Source: Thermanaeromonas sp.
GTDB taxonomy: Bacteria; Bacillota; DSM-521; Neomoorellales; Neomoorellaceae
NCBI RefSeq assembly: GCF_021890735.1
Contig: NZ_JAKKUR010000003.1
Location: 22,349 to 86,348 of the forward strand
Length of the DNA: 64,000 bases
Direction of reading: 5' to 3'
In this document: piece by piece, positions 24,960-34,044 of the stretch
Position numbering within the stretch: position 1 is the first letter of the stretch
How the letters are laid out: every line of letters begins with the position of its first letter
Position numbers and translations under genes: made by a program
Notes under the pieces: generated by a model
What the model saw: the letters and a program-made list of their open reading frames with translations, nothing else
Told to the model about the DNA's origin: nothing
Database searches by the model: none

Positions 24960-25826
24960 TTGACTTTGGAGATTTCTGCTTTAGAGAAGACCAGCATCCT
25001 GATCGAAGCCCTGCCTTATATCCGTGAGTTTTACGGGAAAACGGTGGTCATAAAATACGGTGGGCACGCCATGCAGAGCTGCGAGCTTAAAAAGGCTGTT
25101 ATGCAGGATGTGGTCCTCATGCATCTTGTGGGGATGCGGCCGGTATTGGTGCACGGCGGCGGGCCGGAGATAACCCAGATGATGGAGAGGCTGGGGAAGA
25201 AACCAGAATTTGTGCAAGGCCAGCGGGTCACTGATGCGGAGACCATGGAGATCGTGGAGATGGTGCTGGTAGGAAAGATAAATAAAGAAATTGTGGCCGA
25301 GATAAACCGCCTGGGAGGCAGGGCTGTGGGTCTATGCGGTAAGGACGGGATGCTTATCGAAGCCGAAAAGCAGAGCGGAGACGTGGAGCTGGGCTTTGTT
25401 GGTCAGGTGCGCAAAATAAATCCGGAGATTATACAGACTCTTATAGCAGAGGGCTATATACCGGTGGTGGCTCCGGTGGGGGTGGGGCCCGAGGGTGAAA
25501 GCTATAACATAAATGCCGATTACGTGGCCGGTGAGCTGGCCGCGGCTTTAAAAGCCCATAAGCTGGTACTCCTGACAGATGTAGAGGGGATATTAGCCGA
25601 TAAAAACGATCCTTCCTCCCTACTTTCCTCGGTAGAGGTAAGTAAAGTGCCCGAGCTGATTCAAGCGGGGATAATCTCCGGTGGCATGATCCCTAAAGTC
25701 GAGTGCTGTGTTAGGGCTCTGGAGGGTGGTGTGGCTCGCACGCACATCATTGACGGCCGGGTACCCCATTCTATTTTGCTGGAAATTTTTACAGATAAAG
25801 GTGTGGGGACCATGGTTGTTCCTTAG
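24960..25826 (+). CDS. argB: Acetylglutamate kinase
   Basis: 288 residues of the amino acid kinase fold. It phosphorylates N-acetylglutamate. Seen: [10 protein letters not shown] (phosphate-binding lysine and glycines), [10 protein letters not shown], and ATP-site block [15 protein letters not shown]. The N-terminal helix before the kinase core (about residues 1-22) is the extra element found in arginine-inhibited, hexameric acetylglutamate kinases, so feedback control by arginine is likely. The start is TTG after GAGGAGGGAA. Confidence 0.95.
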   Translation: MTLEISALEKTSILIEALPYIREFYGKTVVIKYGGHAMQSCELKKAVMQDVVLMHLVGMRPVLVHGGGPEITQMMERLGKKPEFVQGQRVTDAETMEIVEMVLVGKINKEIVAEINRLGGRAVGLCGKDGMLIEAEKQSGDVELGFVGQVRKINPEIIQTLIAEGYIPVVAPVGVGPEGESYNINADYVAGELAAALKAHKLVLLTDVEGILADKNDPSSLLSSVEVSKVPELIQAGIISGGMIPKVECCVRALEGGVARTHIIDGRVPHSILLEIFTDKGVGTMVVP

Positions 25827-25878
25827 AAAAGTTGTTGCCGAAAGATAAGGGTGTCAGGGCTTGAGAGGGGGAGCTTAT

Positions 25879-27075
25879 ATGACCAACGCGGAAATCGCCA
25901 GCCTGGGTAAGAGGTACGTAATGCATACCTATAACCGCTATCCCATAGCTTTAGTACGCGGGCAGGGCACCAAGGTTTGGGATGCCGACGGCCGCGAGTA
26001 CCTAGATTTCATCGCCGGTTTAGGGGTTAATTCTTTAGGGCACTGTCACCCCCGGGTGGTTGAGGCCCTCCGGGAGCAGGCAGGCAAGCTCTTACATTGC
26101 TCCAACCTTTACTGGATAGAGCCCCAGGTTGAGCTGGCTAAAATCTTGGTGGAGCATTCGGGTCTGGGTAGGGCCTTCTTCTGTAATAGCGGGGCCGAGG
26201 CCGTCGAGGCGGCTATAAAGCTGGCCAGAAAATACGCCAAGGTGTATAAAGGGGAAAACTGTTTTGAGATAATCACCATGCGCCGCTCTTTCCACGGCCG
26301 GACTTTAGGAGCCCTTGCCGCCACCGGTCAAGATAAATTCCACCGGGGTTTTGAGCCTTTGCCACCCGGCTTCCGCTATGTTCCCTTTAATAATTTGGAA
26401 GCTTTAAAAGAGGCCGTCACCCCGGAAACCTGCGCCGTAATGCTAGAACCCGTTCAAGGTGAAGGAGGAGTTTACCCGGCAGAGAAGGAATACCTCAAGG
26501 CAGTAAGGAAATTATGTGATGAAAACGGCATACTACTTATCTTTGATGAAATCCAGTGCGGTTTGGGCCGTACCGGCTACCTGTTCGCCCACCAGTATTA
26601 TGAAGTATATCCCGACATTTTGACACTAGCTAAGGCTTTGGCCGGCGGCGTTCCCATCGGTGCCATGCTGGCTAAGGAAGAGGTGGCCCAAGCCTTTAGC
26701 CCGGGAGACCACGCTTCCACCTTTGGAGGAAATCCCCTGGCTGCTGCCTGCGGGGTGGCCGCCCTCCGGGCCCTGCTCGAAGAGGGGCTGGTGGAAAACG
26801 CCAGAAAACAAGGGGAATATTTGATGGAGCGCTTGCGCGACCTGGCCGCTAAATTTCCGCAAGTATTGGAGGTGCGCGGGCGGGGCCTTATGGTGGGGGT
26901 GGAAATCGACGGCCCGGCTGATAGAATAGCCCAGGTATGCCTTGAGAAAGGGCTCCTTATTAATGCGGTCCACGGCCGAATCTTACGTTTCTTACCCCCG
27001 CTTACTGTAAAAAAAGAGGAGATCGATAAAGCTTTGGAGATCCTCCGTAAGGCTTTAAAAGAATGCTTGGGGTAA
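25879..27075 (+). CDS. argD: Acetylornithine aminotransferase
   Basis: 398 residues, class III PLP aminotransferase. It makes N-acetylornithine from the semialdehyde with glutamate. Seen: FCNSGAEAVEAAIKLARK (PLP phosphate region), FHGRTLGALAATGQ, the PLP-binding Asp in LLIFDEIQCGLGRTG, and the Schiff-base lysine (about 251) in LTLAKALAGG, then STFGGNPLAAA. ATG 25879 is used because AGAGGGGGAG lies just upstream; TTG 25861 would add six residues containing the ribosome site. Confidence 0.94.
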   Translation: MTNAEIASLGKRYVMHTYNRYPIALVRGQGTKVWDADGREYLDFIAGLGVNSLGHCHPRVVEALREQAGKLLHCSNLYWIEPQVELAKILVEHSGLGRAFFCNSGAEAVEAAIKLARKYAKVYKGENCFEIITMRRSFHGRTLGALAATGQDKFHRGFEPLPPGFRYVPFNNLEALKEAVTPETCAVMLEPVQGEGGVYPAEKEYLKAVRKLCDENGILLIFDEIQCGLGRTGYLFAHQYYEVYPDILTLAKALAGGVPIGAMLAKEEVAQAFSPGDHASTFGGNPLAAACGVAALRALLEEGLVENARKQGEYLMERLRDLAAKFPQVLEVRGRGLMVGVEIDGPADRIAQVCLEKGLLINAVHGRILRFLPPLTVKKEEIDKALEILRKALKECLG

Positions 27076-27182
27076 ACTGTTTTGTATACCTAGTGAGAGA
27101 AAGCTTAAGCTTTTCTGCCTTGCTTTATCTGGAAGGGAAAAGTAAAATAGAGTAAAAATGTCAAGAAAAGGGGTGTAACAGG

Positions 27183-28124
27183 TTGAAGGAACAGGCCCCT
27201 TCCCTTAAAGGCCGCGATTTTATTTGCCTAAAGCATTTTTCCACGGAGGAGATCCATTATCTTTTAGATTTAGCTGCTGACCTCAAACTTAAGCAGAAGA
27301 ACCGGGAACCCCATCCTTTGCTCGCAGGGAAAACGCTGGCTATGATTTTCACCAAGCCTTCCACCCGCACGCGGGTTTCCTTTGAAGTAGCCATGTACCA
27401 GCTAGGCGGGCACGCCCTTTACCTAAGCAAGAATGAACTACAGCTCGGCCGGGGTGAGACCATCGCCGACACGGCGCGGGTACTTTCCCGGTACGTGGAC
27501 GGTATTTTGATCCGCACTTTTGCCCATGAGGAAGTGGAAGAGCTGGCCCGGTATGCGACGGTACCGGTGATAAACGGCCTAACGGATTTCCTCCATCCCA
27601 CTCAAGTTTTGGCCGACCTTTTGACCATCCGTGAATGGAAGGGCAAGCTTAAGGGGCTCAACCTTACCTATATCGGGGATGGTAACAACGTGGCCCATTC
27701 CCTTCTGTACGGTGGTGCCCGGGTGGGCTTAAATATTACCATAGCTTGCCCGGCGGGGTACGAACCGCTGCCTCAGGTGGTAGAAGAGGCCAGGCGTATG
27801 GCTGCAGATAACGGGAGCCACATCACCGTGACCAATGATCCCCAGGAAGCTGCCCTGGGAGCAGATATTTTATATACTGATGTGTGGGCCAGCATGGGGC
27901 AAGAGGCAGAGGCAGAAAAGCGCCGGCAGGCTTTTAAAGGATTCCAGCTCAACAGTACCCTCCTGAAGATGGCCCGGCCGGACGCCATGGTTCTCCACTG
28001 CCTTCCTGCCCACAGGGGCGAGGAGATAACGGATGAGGTAATCGACGGGCCGCAGTCAGCCGTCTGGGACCAGGCAGAAAACAGGTTACATGCCCATAAG
28101 GCTATATTAGCAGCCCTGCTCTAG
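27183..28124 (+). CDS. argF: Ornithine carbamoyltransferase
   Basis: 313 residues. It joins ornithine and carbamoyl phosphate into citrulline. The carbamoyl-phosphate loop is FTKPSTRTRVSFEVAM (STRTR), the second motif is LHPTQVLADLLT, and the ornithine/catalytic cysteine lies in VLHCLPAHRGEEI. The start is TTG after AAAAGGGGTG. No carbamoyl-phosphate synthase gene is in the operon, so it must lie elsewhere. Confidence 0.95.
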   Translation: MKEQAPSLKGRDFICLKHFSTEEIHYLLDLAADLKLKQKNREPHPLLAGKTLAMIFTKPSTRTRVSFEVAMYQLGGHALYLSKNELQLGRGETIADTARVLSRYVDGILIRTFAHEEVEELARYATVPVINGLTDFLHPTQVLADLLTIREWKGKLKGLNLTYIGDGNNVAHSLLYGGARVGLNITIACPAGYEPLPQVVEEARRMAADNGSHITVTNDPQEAALGADILYTDVWASMGQEAEAEKRRQAFKGFQLNSTLLKMARPDAMVLHCLPAHRGEEITDEVIDGPQSAVWDQAENRLHAHKAILAALL

Positions 28125-28186
28125 GTTGGCTTAAGGAATTTGCGTTGTAGCGGTTTTACCATTTTGTTCAAGGGGGCTTTAGAACT

Positions 28187-29398
28187 ATGCCTGAAAAAGT
28201 GGTGCTGGCTTATTCCGGCGGGTTGGATACCTCTATCATAATCCCTTGGCTTAAGGAGACTTACGGGTATGAAGTCATCGCGGTCACCGTAGATTTAGGC
28301 CAGGGTGAAGAACTGGCTCCTCTAGAGGAAAAGGCTTTAAAGAGCGGGGCCAGCAAGATATACATTCTGGACAAAAAACGGGAATTCGTAGAAGACTTCA
28401 TCTGGCCCACCCTTAAAGCAGGGGCCGTTTATGAGGGTAAATATTTGTTGGGAACCTCCTTCGCCCGCCCCCTCATCGCCAAGTGCCTGGTGGAGGTCGC
28501 AGAAAAGGAAGGAGCCACCGCGGTCGCTCACGGAGCGACAGGTAAGGGCAACGACCAGGTGCGCTTTGAGCTGAGCATCAAAGCCTTAAATCCGGAGCTT
28601 AAAATAATAGCTCCCTGGCGTTTGTGGTCCATACGCTCCCGCGAAGAGGCCATCGACTATGCAGTAGCGCGGGGTATTCCGGTACCGGTAGGGAAGGAAC
28701 GGCCCTACAGCATGGACCGGAATCTTTGGCATCTGAGCCATGAAGGAGCCGACCTGGAAGATCCTTGGAACGAGCCTAAAGAGGATATTTACGAGATTAT
28801 TACTCCTCCGGAGAAGGCACCAGACAAACCCACTTATATAACCCTCGATTTCGAAAAGGGTGTACCCGTAGCCATAGACGGAAAACGTTTAGACCCTGTG
28901 GCGCTGGTGGAAAGGGTAAATGAATTGGCCGCGGCCAACGGGGTGGGTATTATAGATCTAGTGGAGAACAGGCTGGTGGGCCTAAAGTCCCGGGGCGTTT
29001 ATGAGTGTCCGGGAGGCACAGTGCTCTATATAGCCCACCGGGAGCTCGAACACCTCACCCTTGACCGCCAGACCATGCATTTTAAAGAGATGGTGGCTGC
29101 AAAATATGCGGAGCTGGTTTATGACGGCAACTGGTATTCGCCTTTAAAGAAAGCCCTGGATGCTTTTGTGGACAGCACCCAGGAGACGGTTACTGGCACC
29201 GTCCGGCTAAAGCTATATAAAGGCAACTGCACTCCTGCCGGTGTGCGTTCACCCTACTCCCTATACAGTGAGGAGCTGGTTACCTTCGGTGCCGGGGGGG
29301 ACTACGATCAGAGGGATGCCACGGGCTTTATTAATCTGTTCGGATTACCCTTAAAGGTGCGCGCCCAGATGGAGATGAGGACGGGTTTAAGGAAATAG
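28187..29398 (+). CDS. argG: Argininosuccinate synthase
   Basis: 403 residues. It ligates citrulline and aspartate with ATP. The N-type ATP pyrophosphatase loop is [11 protein letters not shown] (about 8-18), followed by the conserved [10 protein letters not shown] and the citrulline/aspartate blocks [15 protein letters not shown] and [14 protein letters not shown]. Start ATG with AAGGGGG upstream. It lies between argF and argH. Confidence 0.96.
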   Translation: MPEKVVLAYSGGLDTSIIIPWLKETYGYEVIAVTVDLGQGEELAPLEEKALKSGASKIYILDKKREFVEDFIWPTLKAGAVYEGKYLLGTSFARPLIAKCLVEVAEKEGATAVAHGATGKGNDQVRFELSIKALNPELKIIAPWRLWSIRSREEAIDYAVARGIPVPVGKERPYSMDRNLWHLSHEGADLEDPWNEPKEDIYEIITPPEKAPDKPTYITLDFEKGVPVAIDGKRLDPVALVERVNELAAANGVGIIDLVENRLVGLKSRGVYECPGGTVLYIAHRELEHLTLDRQTMHFKEMVAAKYAELVYDGNWYSPLKKALDAFVDSTQETVTGTVRLKLYKGNCTPAGVRSPYSLYSEELVTFGAGGDYDQRDATGFINLFGLPLKVRAQMEMRTGLRK

Positions 29399-29414
29399 AA
29401 AGGGGCCAGCGGCA

Positions 29415-30830
29415 ATGAAACTTTGGGGTGGCCGCTTCCGAAAGGATACTGCTAAAATAGTGGAGGAATTCCATTCCTCCCTTTCTTTTGATCACCGGCT
29501 TTACCGGCAGGACATCCGGGGTTCCATAGCCCATGCACGTATGCTGGCTTCTGTGGGGCTCCTTAGCAGGGAGGAAGCTAATAAGATCGTAGAAGGGCTT
29601 AAGGGAATTCTAGAGGATATCGAAGCCGGCCGGCTTACCTTTGAAGGAGCGGAGGACATTCACACTTATGTTGAGAAGGTATTGACTGAAAGGATAGGTG
29701 AGGCGGGCAAAAAACTGCATACCGCCAGAAGCCGGAACGACCAGGTAGCCTTGGATCTCCGCCTCTATCTTAAGGAAGAGATTCCGCATATTTCCTTCCT
29801 TTTGCACCGGCTGCAAGAAGCACTGGTTAATCTTGCCCAAGAACACCTTGGTACCATAATGCCCGGGTATACCCACCTACAGAGGGCGCAGCCTGTAACT
29901 TTAGCGCACCATCTCCTGGCCTACTTTGAGATGCTGGAAAGGGACCAGGGAAGGCTGACAGACTGTTTGAAACGCCTGGATGTCTCTCCTTTAGGTTCTG
30001 GGGCTCTGGCCGGTACCACCTTACCCATAGACCGGGAGATGGTGGCCCGTGAGCTGGGCTTCAAAGGGATAACGGCCAACTCTTTAGATGCCGTGGGTGA
30101 CCGGGATTTCGCTGTGGAATTTTTGGCTGCGGCCAGCCTCCTCATGATGCACTTGAGCCGGCTGGCCGAGGAGATCATCCTCTGGTGTACGGAAGAATTC
30201 GGGTTTTTAGAGCTCGATGATGCTTATACTACCGGTTCCAGCATGATGCCCCAGAAGAAAAACCCCGATGTCGCAGAACTTGTAAGGGGCAAAACCGGAC
30301 GGGTCTACGGGCATTTGCTGGGGCTTTTAACAGTGCTTAAAGGATTGCCCTTAGCCTATAACAAAGATTTGCAAGAAGATAAGGAAGCTGTGTTCGATAC
30401 AGTGGATACCTTGAAGGGGTGCCTGGCTGCCTTGACTCCTCTTCTTGCCTCGGCCAAATTTAACACTCAGAGGATGCGGGATGCTGCTGAGGGCGGCTTC
30501 AGCAATGCTACAGATGTGGCCGAATACCTGGTACGCAAAGGGGTCCCCTTCCGTGAGGCCCATTCTGTGGTAGGAGCGCTTGTTCTTTGGTGCCTGGAAC
30601 GGGGCTGCCGCCTGGAGGACCTGAGCTTAGAAGAATTCAAGGCCTTTTCTCCCCTTTTTGGCCAAGATATTTACCAGCATCTTTCCGTAGAGGCTTGTCT
30701 TAACAGGCGGGATGTACCGGGTGGCCCGGCACCCCAAGCCGTAACACGGGCGCTTGAACGAGCAAAGAATCTTCTAGCCGAACGGGCCGAATCATTTAAG
30801 CTTCTGAAAGGCTTGGCGGAAGTACAATGA
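29415..30830 (+). CDS. argH: Argininosuccinate lyase
   Basis: 471 residues of the fumarase/aspartase superfamily. It splits argininosuccinate into arginine and fumarate. Seen: LWGGRFRK at the start, HTARSRNDQVALDLRLYL, the catalytic His region PGYTHLQRAQPVTLAHH, and the flexible signature loop TGSSMMPQKKNPDVAE. Spacing to argG is 16 bases. Its stop overlaps the start of the next gene (ATGA), so the dehydratase-like module may be read from the arg promoter. Confidence 0.96.
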   Translation: MKLWGGRFRKDTAKIVEEFHSSLSFDHRLYRQDIRGSIAHARMLASVGLLSREEANKIVEGLKGILEDIEAGRLTFEGAEDIHTYVEKVLTERIGEAGKKLHTARSRNDQVALDLRLYLKEEIPHISFLLHRLQEALVNLAQEHLGTIMPGYTHLQRAQPVTLAHHLLAYFEMLERDQGRLTDCLKRLDVSPLGSGALAGTTLPIDREMVARELGFKGITANSLDAVGDRDFAVEFLAAASLLMMHLSRLAEEIILWCTEEFGFLELDDAYTTGSSMMPQKKNPDVAELVRGKTGRVYGHLLGLLTVLKGLPLAYNKDLQEDKEAVFDTVDTLKGCLAALTPLLASAKFNTQRMRDAAEGGFSNATDVAEYLVRKGVPFREAHSVVGALVLWCLERGCRLEDLSLEEFKAFSPLFGQDIYQHLSVEACLNRRDVPGGPAPQAVTRALERAKNLLAERAESFKLLKGLAEVQ

Positions 30831-31867
30831 AGGCGGAACAAGGGACAAAAAGGGATGAAAATCTACTAGGGTGGTTTTGTAGTTATACTCCGCTAGAGAT
30901 CGTTCGTGCCTTGGGGTTTAGGCCATACCGGATGCTGCCTCCTTTAGGAAGGGCGCCGCGGGCAGACGGCTTTTTTGCGGGTAACCTCTGCCCGTATGTA
31001 AAGGCATGTCTGGAGAACGCCCTGGAGGGAAGGTTTCCACCCGTTTTAGGGCTGCTCCTGGTCCCTTCCTGCAGTGCTATGACTCATCTTGCTAACCTTT
31101 GGCGGGCGCTAGAGCTTTCCGGACCGGTCTGGGTTATCGATGTACCCCGGAGCTACAATTCTTTAGCGGTGGATTATTTCAGCCGGCGGCTGGAGGAAGT
31201 TGCCCTTCAGATGGCCTCCTTTTACGGCCGGCGCCTCTATAAAGAGGACTTGTGGCAGGCCATTGAAGAAGAAAAGCAGCGCAAAGAGCGCCTTAAGGGC
31301 TTTCTTGAAGAGAGGGCGGCCGGCAACGTTTTCTTACGGGGTGCACGGGTTCTTGAGCTTTTAGAGGAAGGGATAAACGGGGCAAATACTTTTCCCGACC
31401 CTGGGGAAGGTTCTGCTGTGCCTAGGGACAGGCTCCGGTTGCTATTGCTGGGCAGCATCGTGCCTTCGTACCTCCTGGACATGGTAGAGCAGGCGGGCGC
31501 GGTAAGCGTTGTAGAGGATGCCTGTAACGGGTGGCGCTTGCTACCCGGGGAGGCCTGTGGGGCCGACTCGCCTTACACCTACTTGGCCCACCTATATTTG
31601 AGCAAGCCCCCCTGCCCGCGCATGGTGGCTGATAAAGGCCGGAGGAGGAGATACCTGCAAGACCTACTTTCCCGTTACCGGATAGACGGGGCTATATATC
31701 ACGTTATGAAATTTTGCGATGCCGGCCTGATGGACTGGATCTTGGTTAAAGAAGAGCTGGATTTAAGGGGTATTCCGGTGCTCAGGGTGGAAGGGGATTA
31801 TACCGGCGGAGGCCGGGGACAGTGGAGCACCCGCGTAGAGGCTTTCCTGGAGAGATTGAGAAGGTAG
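30827..31867 (+). CDS. 2-hydroxyacyl-CoA dehydratase-like subunit (HgdB/BcrC/DCCP family)
   Basis: 346 residues of the 2-hydroxyglutaryl-CoA dehydratase D-component fold. Family marks and possible 4Fe-4S ligands are visible: WFCSYTPLEIVRALGFRP, GNLCPYVKAC, LVPSCSAMTHL, VVEDACNGWR and MKFCDAGLMDW, ending with the GIPVLRVEGDYTGG block. Characterised relatives are ATP-driven radical dehydratases, benzoyl-CoA reductases and double-cubane cluster proteins, all needing an activator ATPase like the one at 33178. The substrate here is unknown. It overlaps argH by four bases, which is an unusual neighbour for this family. Confidence 0.8.
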   Translation: MKAEQGTKRDENLLGWFCSYTPLEIVRALGFRPYRMLPPLGRAPRADGFFAGNLCPYVKACLENALEGRFPPVLGLLLVPSCSAMTHLANLWRALELSGPVWVIDVPRSYNSLAVDYFSRRLEEVALQMASFYGRRLYKEDLWQAIEEEKQRKERLKGFLEERAAGNVFLRGARVLELLEEGINGANTFPDPGEGSAVPRDRLRLLLLGSIVPSYLLDMVEQAGAVSVVEDACNGWRLLPGEACGADSPYTYLAHLYLSKPPCPRMVADKGRRRRYLQDLLSRYRIDGAIYHVMKFCDAGLMDWILVKEELDLRGIPVLRVEGDYTGGGRGQWSTRVEAFLERLRR

Positions 31868-31877
31868 GTGGGTAGAT

Positions 31878-33158
31878 CTGAAAGATTTATATAAAGATAT
31901 TCGCTCAGCCCTGGCTGCGCCCTTGCGGCGCAAGGCCTTTTCTCCTTGGGTGATCAATACTGTGAAGCATTTGGTTGCCCTTTCCTCCCGCGCTTTCCCC
32001 TGGCGGGCTACTTACCTTATGGTTCTTAAAGCTTTAGATCAGGTTGCGGAAGCGTACCTCCGTCGGCGGCCCGTAGTATGGCATAACGTCTTTTTTCCTA
32101 CGGAAATACTTTACGGCCTGCGAGTTGTACCTTTTGCACCAGAGGCGGCTTCGGCCCTGGCAGTAGGGTTAGGCCTGGCTTCTGAAGCCCTTAACGCTGC
32201 GAGCGCTCATTGGGTGGCTACGGATATCTGCTCCTTCCACAGGTTGGCTGCTGGCCTTGACCTGGCAGGGTATTTTCCGACCCCTGATGCCGTGGTGTGT
32301 ACTTCCCACCTCTGCGATATAGCCCCCCAGTCCCTGGCCTGGAGTGCGGACCGACACGGCAAGCCTTTTTATCTCCTGGATGTTCCCCAGAGGGCAAAAG
32401 CGGAGGATGCTACCTACGTAGCCCGGCAACTTAAATATATATTTTATTCCCTGGCCCGGGACCTGGGACTTTCCCCTGATATGGAGGCTTTAAAGGCGGC
32501 TATAGGAAGGTCTAATGAGGCAAGAAGGCTGCTTCTTGAAATTAATGCGGACCGACAGAAGCTTCCGGCTGTCATACGCGGGGAAGAAGCCCACGGCTTC
32601 CTATATCTTATGTTAACCGGTTGGGGTGCTGATTTTACTGAAGAGGTATACCGGGAATTATTAGAAGAGCTTAAGACCCGGCGGCGGGAAAAGAAATGGG
32701 CCGCTTCCCGGGAAAAATTCCGCCTCTTGTGGTTGCACTTGCGGCCCTATTATCCCACCGAAATTTTTAAAATCTTGGAGGAGGAAAGCGGGGCTATAGT
32801 CGTTTTCGAAGAGATGCACCATGTCTATTGGGAGGAGCTAGATTTAGACCGTCCCTTTTATAGTCTGGCCCTCAAGGTGCTGGGGCACCAGGGCTTAAGT
32901 TTTATGGAAAGGCGCATCCAGACGATTTTAGACATGGTGCGAGAGTTTAATGCCCAGGGGGTAATCCACTTCGCCCACTGGGGGTGCCGGCAGAGCACGG
33001 CGGGTATACGCTTGCTGCAGGAGGCCCTCCGGCGGGAAAATACGGCTTTTCTTAATCTTGATGGGGACTGTATAGACCGGGAAAAGTACGCTGGGGGTGG
33101 CGTTCGTACACGGCTAGAGGCCTTCTTGGAGCTTCTGGCCGCGAGTAGATTACACTAG
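31878..33158 (+). CDS. 2-hydroxyacyl-CoA dehydratase-like second subunit
   Basis: A second member of the same superfamily, about 411-426 residues, distant from its neighbour. Marks: VVWHNVFFPTEILYGLRVVP, DAVVCTSHLCD, IHFAHWGCRQSTAG and FLNLDGDCIDREKYAGGG; the last two are typical of the alpha-type subunits. The region matching EDACNG of the partner reads FEEMHHVYW and lacks the cysteine. The obvious TTG start (31923) has no ribosome site and cuts off about 15 in-frame residues. AGGTGGG at 31866-31872 instead points to CTG 31878, a rare start codon, which is used here tentatively. It lies between the other subunit and the activator, so a heterodimer is likely. Confidence 0.72.
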   Translation: MKDLYKDIRSALAAPLRRKAFSPWVINTVKHLVALSSRAFPWRATYLMVLKALDQVAEAYLRRRPVVWHNVFFPTEILYGLRVVPFAPEAASALAVGLGLASEALNAASAHWVATDICSFHRLAAGLDLAGYFPTPDAVVCTSHLCDIAPQSLAWSADRHGKPFYLLDVPQRAKAEDATYVARQLKYIFYSLARDLGLSPDMEALKAAIGRSNEARRLLLEINADRQKLPAVIRGEEAHGFLYLMLTGWGADFTEEVYRELLEELKTRRREKKWAASREKFRLLWLHLRPYYPTEIFKILEEESGAIVVFEEMHHVYWEELDLDRPFYSLALKVLGHQGLSFMERRIQTILDMVREFNAQGVIHFAHWGCRQSTAGIRLLQEALRRENTAFLNLDGDCIDREKYAGGGVRTRLEAFLELLAASRLH

Positions 33159-33177
33159 AAGAAAAAGGTGGGAGATT

Positions 33178-33951
33178 ATGTTAATTACGGCAGGATTGGA
33201 TATAGGTTCCTTATCCACTAAGGCAGCCATTGTTGCAGAGGGGCAATTGTTATCCTTTTGCATTTTACCTACGGGCCGGGGCGGTTCAGAAGTGGCGGAA
33301 AGGGCTTTAGAAGAAGCCCTAAACCGGGCAAATGTTAAGCGGAAGGAGCTAAAGGGCATTGTAGCTACAGGATACGGGCGTATAAGCATACCCTTCGCGG
33401 ACCGGCGGGTTACGGAGATAACCTGTCATGCCCGCGGGGCGTGGCACCTGTTCCCTGAAGTGGCTACGGTTATAGATATAGGAGGTCAGGACAGCAAGGT
33501 GATCCGGGTGGGACCCGGGGGGAAGGTATTGGATTTTGAAATGAATGAGAAGTGCGCAGCAGGAACGGGGCGCTTCTTGGAAGTTATGGCCCGGGCCCTG
33601 GAGGTAGAGCTGGGAGAAATGGGGAAAATGGCAGTAAAGGCCCGCCGAGCAGCTCCCATAAGCAGTACATGCACGGTCTTTGCAGAATCAGAGGTGGTGT
33701 CCCTTCTAGCCGAGGGCAGGCCTTTGGAAGAGATACTTAAGGGTTTACATTATGCCGTAGCCGAGAGGGTGGTGGCTATGGCCCAGCGGTTGGGTTGGGA
33801 GAGACCCGTAGTCATGAGCGGGGGAGTGGCCAAAAATATTGGGGTGGTAAAGAGCCTGGAAGAAAGGTTGGGCACTAGTTTGTATATCCCTGCGGAACCC
33901 CAGATATTGGGCGCGTTGGGTGCGGCTTTACTGGCAGCCGAAGAAAATTAG
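33178..33951 (+). CDS. BadF/HgdC-type dehydratase activator ATPase
   Basis: 257 residues of the ASKHA ATPase fold: phosphate loop LDIGSLSTKAAIV, second motif VIDIGGQDSKVIRV, the cluster cysteine motifs NEKCAAGTGRFLE and STCTVFAESEVVS, and the adenosine motif VVMSGGVAKNIGV. Homodimers of this family hold one 4Fe-4S cluster between subunits (Cys in EKCAAGTG and in SSTCTVF) and inject a low-potential electron into their dehydratase partner using ATP. It starts 19 bases after the second subunit gene, with AAAGGTGGGAG upstream, and completes a three-gene module. Confidence 0.88.
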   Translation: MLITAGLDIGSLSTKAAIVAEGQLLSFCILPTGRGGSEVAERALEEALNRANVKRKELKGIVATGYGRISIPFADRRVTEITCHARGAWHLFPEVATVIDIGGQDSKVIRVGPGGKVLDFEMNEKCAAGTGRFLEVMARALEVELGEMGKMAVKARRAAPISSTCTVFAESEVVSLLAEGRPLEEILKGLHYAVAERVVAMAQRLGWERPVVMSGGVAKNIGVVKSLEERLGTSLYIPAEPQILGALGAALLAAEEN

Positions 33952-34044
33952 AAGGTAGCTAAACTTAAAAGCCTTTAGCAGGATTTCCTTAAGATTTGTG
34001 GAATATGTTTGCGTATTACTTTTAGGATGGGAGGACGGCAGTAA

